This document shows positions 5,908 to 9,883 of a stretch of DNA of 9,883 nucleotides, in pieces. The stretch is from the NCBI GenBank assembly GCA_002424705.1, contig DIKW01000088.1, positions 1 through 9,883 on the forward strand, read 5' to 3'. Position numbers and translations under genes: made by a program. The DNA is from Geobacter sp. UBA5608. Its GTDB lineage: Bacteria > Desulfobacterota > Desulfuromonadia > Geobacterales > Pseudopelobacteraceae. The notes beneath the pieces are model-generated. The model did no database searches and was not told the origin of the DNA. It worked only from the letters and a program-made list of their open reading frames with translations. Within the stretch, counting starts at the first letter, position 1; every line of letters starts with the position of its first letter.

Positions 5908-6987
5908 CTACAAGTAGCGGTCCAGCCCCTGAAGTTTTAATGCCTCGACCACGGCGCGCACATCCTGGGCGCGCTCTTTCGGACAGACCAGCAGGGCATC
6001 ACCGGCGCTGACCACCACCAGGTCGTTGACGCCGATCGTGGCCACCAGACCACCATGCCCCGAAACGATACAGCCGCTGCTCTCCACCGCGATATGGGCC
6101 GCGCTGTTGGTGGTCACGTTGCCGTTCTGATCTGCCTCCAGCAGGTCGGGCAGGGCCGACCAGCTGCCGACATCGCTCCAGCCGATGTCGGCTGGCACCA
6201 GTTGCACCCGCTGCGAGTGCTCCATTACCCCGTAATCGATGGACTCGGAAGCCACCCGAGCATACACCGCTGCAATCTGCGGTTCCAGGTCGGCAACATC
6301 CCAGACATCACCGCCGAACTGCAACGTCTCCAGTTGGGCTGCCAGTTCCGGCATATGGCTGGCAAGCTCCTCCAGGATCACGTCGGCCCGCCAGACAAAT
6401 ATGCCGCTATTCCAGAGAAAAGTGTGGGACTCCAGATAGCGCACGGCCTGCTCCAGTGGAGGTTTTTCCACGAAACGCAGCACCGGAAACGGCCCTGAGC
6501 CACGCAGGGCCATGTCAGCCTCGATGTAGCCGTAGCCAGTTTCCGGCCGGGTCGGCACGATGCCCAGGGTGACCAGATAACCGTTGCGGGCGGCCTGGGC
6601 AGCGGTCTGCAGGCAGTCACGCAGACCAGCCTCATCACGTATGAAATGATCCGCCGGCAATACCGCCATCACCGCCTGGGGATCACGGGCGGCGATCAGG
6701 GCAGCGGCCAGACCGATGGCCGGTGCGGTGTTACGCCCAACCGGTTCTGCGATGATGTCGATGGGAACCTGTCGCCGGTAACCGGCCAGCTGGCATTCGG
6801 TCTCATCGGCCTGTAGACGGTTGGTGATCACCAGAATCCGCTTGGGCTTGAGGGGCACGACCCGCTCCACGGTCCGCTGCAGCATGGTAGGTCCATCCAC
6901 CACGGAGATCAGCTGCTTAGGACGGGCGATACGGGAAACAGGCCAAAAACGGGTGCCGGAACCTCCAGCCAGGATGACGACATACAT
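5908..6987 (-). CDS. manC: Mannose-1-phosphate guanylyltransferase (GDP-mannose pyrophosphorylase)
   Basis: The enzyme makes GDP-mannose from mannose-1-phosphate and GTP in the cytoplasm, feeding polysaccharide synthesis or other GDP-sugars. The 359-aa product starts with the nucleotidyltransferase signature LAGGSGTRFWPVSR (6-19), with PKQ at 23-25. It continues with LPADH (110-114), ETGYGYI (149-155), FVEKP (172-176), WNSGIF (192-197), SIDYGVMEH (249-257) and GWSDVGSW (269-276). All are characteristic of ManC/AlgA-type GMPs. It is the short form without the C-terminal isomerase cupin, which is encoded separately just upstream. The ATG at 6985-6987 has an AGGGAG ribosome site. An in-frame extension to 7065 has no family support. 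It is the last gene of rfbB-rfbD-cupin-manC. The sugar substrate is assigned by family. Confidence 0.9.
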   Translation of the reverse strand: MYVVILAGGSGTRFWPVSRIARPKQLISVVDGPTMLQRTVERVVPLKPKRILVITNRLQADETECQLAGYRRQVPIDIIAEPVGRNTAPAIGLAAALIAARDPQAVMAVLPADHFIRDEAGLRDCLQTAAQAARNGYLVTLGIVPTRPETGYGYIEADMALRGSGPFPVLRFVEKPPLEQAVRYLESHTFLWNSGIFVWRADVILEELASHMPELAAQLETLQFGGDVWDVADLEPQIAAVYARVASESIDYGVMEHSQRVQLVPADIGWSDVGSWSALPDLLEADQNGNVTTNSAAHIAVESSGCIVSGHGGLVATIGVNDLVVVSAGDALLVCPKERAQDVRAVVEALKLQGLDRYL

Positions 6988-7003
6988 AATGCTGCTCCCT
7001 TGA

Positions 7004-7354
7004 TCAGGCAGTACGCTGATAATCATCCTGAAAACGGATGATGTCGTCCTCGCCCAGGTACTCACCGCTCTGTACCTCGATGATCACCAGCGGGATCTTA
7101 CCCGGATTTTCAAGGCGGTGCTGCTCACCGATCGGTATGAAGGTCGATTCATTGACATTAACCACAAACTCACGTTCACCGCAGGTCACCCGGGCGGTGC
7201 CGGAGACCACGATCCAGTGTTCGCTGCGATGATGGTGCTTCTGCAGCGACAGCCGTTTACCGGGCTGCACCTCGATCCGCTTGATCTTGTAGCTGCTGTT
7301 CTCCTCCAGCACCGTGTAGGTACCCCAGGGACGCTCTCCTTGCTCTAACGCCAT
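7004..7354 (-). CDS. Cupin protein, phosphomannose isomerase type II (C-terminal AlgA-like) domain
   Basis: This 116-aa protein matches the C-terminal cupin found in bifunctional mannose-6-phosphate isomerase/GMP enzymes such as AlgA. It has PWGTY (9-13), PGKRLSLQKHHHRSEHWIVVSGTA (31-54) and IPIGEQHRLENPG (73-85), and ends with VQSGEYLGEDDIIR (94-107). His40, His42, Glu45 and His79 are plausible metal ligands. In the fused enzymes this domain isomerises fructose-6-phosphate and mannose-6-phosphate. Here it stands alone, directly before manC, so it may supply mannose-6-phosphate to the same pathway. Whether the isolated domain is active cannot be seen. A perfect AAGGAGG lies just before the ATG, formed by the last codons of rfbD. 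Start and rfbD stop are 4 bp apart. It is too short and has the wrong motifs for RmlC. Confidence 0.87.
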   Translation of the reverse strand: MALEQGERPWGTYTVLEENSSYKIKRIEVQPGKRLSLQKHHHRSEHWIVVSGTARVTCGEREFVVNVNESTFIPIGEQHRLENPGKIPLVIIEVQSGEYLGEDDIIRFQDDYQRTA

Positions 7355-7358
7355 CTGA

Positions 7359-8195
7359 TCACGCCTCCTTGCTTCGCAGAGTCAGGTACTGGGTAAGGGC
7401 ATCCTGCCAGGGCTGCAGCGTCACCCCGGTGTCAGCAGCAAGCTTGCTGCAATCCAGGGTAGAACGCAACGGACGTCGGGCTGGTCGGTTCAACTGCTCG
7501 GTGGTCATCGCTTCCACCTGCACCGTCAGGCCGGCCCCGGCAAAGATAGCCTGGGCAAAACCGTTCCAGGAGGTGGAGCCGCTGTTGGCCACATGGTAGG
7601 TACCACGACAGTCAGCATCGATCAAGGCGATGATCCCCTTGGCCAGGTCAACGCTCCAGGTGGGGGCCCCGATCTGATCATCCACCACACTCACCCGGTC
7701 CTGTTCCTGGCCCAACCGCAGCATGGTCTCCACGAAGTTTTTGCCCTGCAGGCCGTACAGCCATTGGGTACGCACCACCAGGTTATCCGGGTTGACATCC
7801 ACATTCAGTTCACCGGCCAGCTTGGATTCACCATACACGTTCAGCGGCCGGGGCAGGTCATCCTCCCGATAGGGGCTGCCCTTGCTGCCGTCAAAGACGT
7901 AATCGGAGCTGACCTGCACCAGCTTGGCGCCGATCTCGCGGCTGATCATGGCCAGGAAGGCCACCCCTTCGGCATTGACCTGCATGGCGGTATCGCTGTT
8001 GCTCTCGCAGCCATCCACATCGGTGTAGGCGGCGCAGTTCACCACCACCGCCGGCTTGAGGACAGTCAGCACCCGCTGCACCGACACAAGATCGGTGATA
8101 TCGATCTCCGGCAGGTCCACCCCCCGTCCCCGTTCACCCAACAGCGACAGCAGATCGGCCCCCAACATCCCCTTGGCGCCCACCACCAGGATCAT
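7359..8195 (-). CDS. rfbD: dTDP-4-dehydrorhamnose reductase RfbD/RmlD
   Basis: RmlD reduces dTDP-4-dehydro-L-rhamnose with NAD(P)H, the last step of dTDP-L-rhamnose synthesis. The 278-aa product is a short-chain dehydrogenase-fold protein with the nucleotide-binding GAKGMLG (6-12), NCAAYTDVDGCE (53-64), SSDYVFDG (96-103) and the catalytic pair Tyr121/Lys125 (YGESK). It ends with the RmlD motif NRPARRPLRSTLD (236-248). In most RmlD proteins the motif reads STDYVFDG, so Ser97 is a conservative change at the usual catalytic threonine. The ATG at 8193-8195 overlaps the rfbB stop (ATGA, 4 bp) and has a GGAGG ribosome site 6 nt away. The frame runs on to 8261 but only as a shadow of rfbB. Its substrate requires RmlC, which is not in the window. 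Confidence 0.93.
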   Translation of the reverse strand: MILVVGAKGMLGADLLSLLGERGRGVDLPEIDITDLVSVQRVLTVLKPAVVVNCAAYTDVDGCESNSDTAMQVNAEGVAFLAMISREIGAKLVQVSSDYVFDGSKGSPYREDDLPRPLNVYGESKLAGELNVDVNPDNLVVRTQWLYGLQGKNFVETMLRLGQEQDRVSVVDDQIGAPTWSVDLAKGIIALIDADCRGTYHVANSGSTSWNGFAQAIFAGAGLTVQVEAMTTEQLNRPARRPLRSTLDCSKLAADTGVTLQPWQDALTQYLTLRSKEA

Positions 8196-9271
8196 AGGAC
8201 ACCTCCGTACTGCTGTTGGTAGTAATCGCGGTAGCTGCCGCTGGTCACCTCGGCCACCCATTCCTGGTGTGCCAGGTACCAGTCGATGGTCTCGGCAATG
8301 CCGGTCTCAAAGGTATAGCTCGGGGACCAGCCCAGGTCCGTTTTCAGCTTCGAGGCATCGATGGCGTAGCGCCGGTCATGACCGGGGCGGTCCTTGACGA
8401 AGGTGATCAGCTGCCGGTTGCTGCCCGGCTCACGCCCCAGGCGACTGTCCAGCAGGTCACAGACCAGCTGGACGATGGCGATGTTCTGCCATTCGTTGTT
8501 GCCGCCGATGTTGTAGACCGAACCGGGCTGCGCTCCCTTCAACACACACTCGATGGCTGCGGCGTGATCCTGGACATGCAGCCAGTCCCGCACATTTTTA
8601 CCGTCACCGTAGACCGGCAGCGGCTTGTTGGCGATGATGTTGGCGATCAATAACGGAATCAGCTTTTCCGGGAAGTGATAGGGACCGTAGTTGTTGGAAC
8701 AGCGGGTGATCAGGGTCGGCATGCCGAAGGTTTCATGATAGGCCCGCACCAGCAGGTCAGCCCCGGCCTTACTGGCCGAGTAGGGCGAATTGGCGGCCAG
8801 CGGAGTTTGCTCGGTAAAATAGCCGCTCACCCCGAGACTGCCGTAGACCTCGTCGGTGGAGATCTGGTAAAAGCGGAAATCCTTGACCATACCGGACTGC
8901 CAATGCTTGCGGCTCTCCTCCAACAGCACCTGGGTGCCCAGCACGTTGGTGCGCACAAAGATCTCCGGCCCGCTGATCGAACGATCCACATGGGACTCGG
9001 CCGCAAAATGCACCACGGCATCGACCTTTTCTTCCGTCAGGATCGAGGCCACCAGGGCGGCATCGGCAATATCTCCTCTGACAAAACGGTAGTTGGGATT
9101 ATCCTCAACCGTAGTCAGGCTTTTGAGATTGCCGGCATAGGTCAGCAGATCAAGGTTGACCAGACGGCAGGCAGGGTTATGGACCAAAAAGCGATGAATA
9201 AAGTTGGAGCCGATGAACCCGGCGCCGCCGGTCACCAGCAGCGACACAGGACTAAAAACAGCTGATTTCAT
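8192..9271 (-). CDS. rfbB: dTDP-glucose 4,6-dehydratase RfbB/RmlB
   Basis: RmlB converts dTDP-glucose to dTDP-4-dehydro-6-deoxyglucose with bound NAD+, the second step toward dTDP-rhamnose and other deoxysugars. The 359-aa product is full length. It shows GGAGFIG (15-21), HFAAESHVDRSI (88-99), the catalytic STDEVYG (138-144) with Thr139, Asp140 and Glu141, and YSASK (164-168) with Tyr164 and Lys168. SNNYGPYHFPEKLIP (192-206) and DRPGHDRRYAID (294-305) are typical of RmlB rather than other epimerases/dehydratases. The ATG at 9269-9271 has a GGAG site 9 nt upstream. It is the first gene of the four-gene operon and lies 78 bp after the sigma-54 activator gene, in the same direction. Confidence 0.95.
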   Translation of the reverse strand: MKSAVFSPVSLLVTGGAGFIGSNFIHRFLVHNPACRLVNLDLLTYAGNLKSLTTVEDNPNYRFVRGDIADAALVASILTEEKVDAVVHFAAESHVDRSISGPEIFVRTNVLGTQVLLEESRKHWQSGMVKDFRFYQISTDEVYGSLGVSGYFTEQTPLAANSPYSASKAGADLLVRAYHETFGMPTLITRCSNNYGPYHFPEKLIPLLIANIIANKPLPVYGDGKNVRDWLHVQDHAAAIECVLKGAQPGSVYNIGGNNEWQNIAIVQLVCDLLDSRLGREPGSNRQLITFVKDRPGHDRRYAIDASKLKTDLGWSPSYTFETGIAETIDWYLAHQEWVAEVTSGSYRDYYQQQYGGVL

Positions 9272-9309
9272 ATATTTTTTCTCCGGACAAACAGCTCATT
9301 GGGAGCGCA

Positions 9310-9319
9310 TGGTATACCA
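9310..9319. other. Perfect 10-bp palindrome upstream of rfbB
   Basis: TGGTATACCA reads the same on both strands and lies in the 78-bp gap between rfbB and the sigma-54 activator gene, about 38 bp before the rfbB ATG. It may be a small operator or chance. The rest of this gap shows no convincing sigma-70 promoter and no terminator. Confidence 0.25.
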
Positions 9320-9349
9320 CGGCCAACGCTTAAAACACACACAAACTGG

Positions 9350-9883
9350 TCACGGCTCGTCCGCCTCAGTGGCCAGTTCATATTTAGCCAGCTTGTAACG
9401 GAACGAGCGGAACGACATACCCAGCAGTTCGGCAGCCTTCTTTTTGACCCCGCTGGATTTTTCGAGCGCCTTGAGCAGATACTGTTTTTCCAGCTGTTCA
9501 AGGGCCGGCTCTAGGGCAATCCCCTCATCGGGGATGGCAACCGGGGAGTGTAGATCGAAACGTTTGGCACTGCCTCTGACATGTGCCGGCAGGCCTTCAA
9601 GGGTGATCTTGTCCTTGCTTAAGACCAGGCTGCGTTCGACAATGTTTTCCAGTTCCCGCACATTGCCCGGAAACTGATAGTTCATCAGGCACTTCAGCGC
9701 CTCACTGGTGATGATACCGCTGCCGGCCGTGATCAATCCATGCTTGGTGGCAAGGTGCTCGATCAAGAGCGGGATATCTTCAATCCGCTCCCGCAGCGGC
9801 GGCATGGTAACCTGTACCACGTTGATCCGGTAGTAGAGGTCCTCGCGGAAACTGCCCTCCTTGACCTGTTCGGCCAGGTCACG
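9350..9883 (-). CDS. Sigma-54-dependent transcriptional activator (PilR/NtrC type), N-terminus cut by window edge
   Basis: Only the last 177 residues are present; the receiver domain and most of the AAA+ domain lie beyond the right edge. The fragment holds the end of the sigma-54 activation domain: FREDLYYRIN (12-21), PPLRERIEDIPLL (28-40), then NYQFPGNVRELENIVERS (68-85). A linker follows, then a Fis-type helix-turn-helix with LEKSSGVKKKAAELLGMSFRSFRYKLAKYEL (140-170). The GMSFRSFRYKL recognition segment resembles PilR-type response regulators, so a two-component regulator is likely, although the receiver domain is not visible. Such proteins hydrolyse ATP to open sigma-54 promoters. It lies upstream of the nucleotide-sugar operon, but a regulatory link is only a possibility. 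Confidence 0.9.
   Translation of the reverse strand, partial: RDLAEQVKEGSFREDLYYRINVVQVTMPPLRERIEDIPLLIEHLATKHGLITAGSGIITSEALKCLMNYQFPGNVRELENIVERSLVLSKDKITLEGLPAHVRGSAKRFDLHSPVAIPDEGIALEPALEQLEKQYLLKALEKSSGVKKKAAELLGMSFRSFRYKLAKYELATEADEP

Noticed and set aside
7004..7354. Small cupin as RmlC (dTDP-4-dehydrorhamnose 3,5-epimerase)
   Set aside because: RmlC is longer (about 180 residues) with different motifs. The LSLQ-H-H-R-x-EHW and YLGEDDI segments are those of type II phosphomannose isomerase.
7593..8222. Plus-strand 209-codon open frame opposite rfbD, rich in histidine
   Set aside because: It is antisense to a clear, full-length RmlD gene, has low-complexity composition and no recognisable domain, and looks like a GC-rich shadow frame.
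8675..9265. Plus-strand 196-codon open frame opposite rfbB
   Set aside because: It is antisense to a clear RmlB gene, with no domain and no ribosome site that would outweigh the real gene.
1..9883. CRISPR arrays, insertion sequences, tRNA or rRNA genes, phage or defence genes
   Set aside because: No regularly spaced repeats, transposase motifs, RNA-gene features or defence domains were seen; almost all of the window is accounted for by housekeeping, transport and sugar genes.

Overview
The window reads as ordinary, densely packed chromosome of a GC-rich, Gram-negative anaerobe. Gene content and protein style fit the Desulfuromonadia (Geobacter / Trichlorobacter / Pelobacter-like bacteria). 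That placement is an inference from a bioF-bioH-bioC cluster under a BirA-type box, a PilR/NtrC-style sigma-54 activator beside nucleotide-sugar genes, and an ArsR-family protein with an LPQATVSQHL recognition helix. No RNA gene, CRISPR array, insertion sequence or prophage gene was seen. No frameshift was seen inside any gene.

Layout, left to right. (1) Positions 1-587, minus: a SpoIID/LytB-domain protein with a signal peptide, cut by the left edge. (2) A 131-bp divergent intergenic region with a perfect TTGACA box on each strand. (3) Positions 719-2661, plus: two overlapping peptide-ABC-transporter ATPase genes (OppD/DppD and OppF/DppF type) with no permease or binding-protein gene beside them. 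(4) Positions 2745-3029, plus: a lone 94-aa ArsR-family regulator behind a near-consensus promoter that contains an inverted repeat. (5) Positions 3030-5831, minus: the biotin genes bioF, bioH and bioC, transcribed in that order and overlapping at each junction. A sequence matching the BirA operator lies directly against the bioF start codon. The bioC and arsR stop codons touch and together form TGATCA inside a larger hairpin. (6) Positions 5908-9271, minus: a nucleotide-sugar operon, rfbB-rfbD-PMI-type cupin-manC in transcription order, with overlaps or gaps of 16 bp or less, ending in a possible terminator at 5878-5896. (7) Positions 9350-9883, minus: the C-terminal part of a sigma-54-dependent activator, cut by the right edge.

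How the genes work together. BioC methylates malonyl-ACP so that fatty-acid synthesis can build a pimeloyl chain, BioH removes the methyl ester, and BioF condenses pimeloyl-ACP with alanine. The operon therefore covers the early half of biotin synthesis, while bioA, bioD and bioB must lie elsewhere. RfbB and RfbD are the second and fourth enzymes of dTDP-L-rhamnose synthesis. ManC makes GDP-mannose, and the small cupin resembles the phosphomannose-isomerase half of AlgA-type bifunctional enzymes. Together they suggest sugar supply for a surface polysaccharide or glycan.

I did not find a convincing undescribed system. The points most worth checking are regulatory: the BirA box at bioF, the possible leaderless start of the ABC ATPase operon, the operator in the arsR promoter, and the shared stop-codon hairpin between arsR and bioC.
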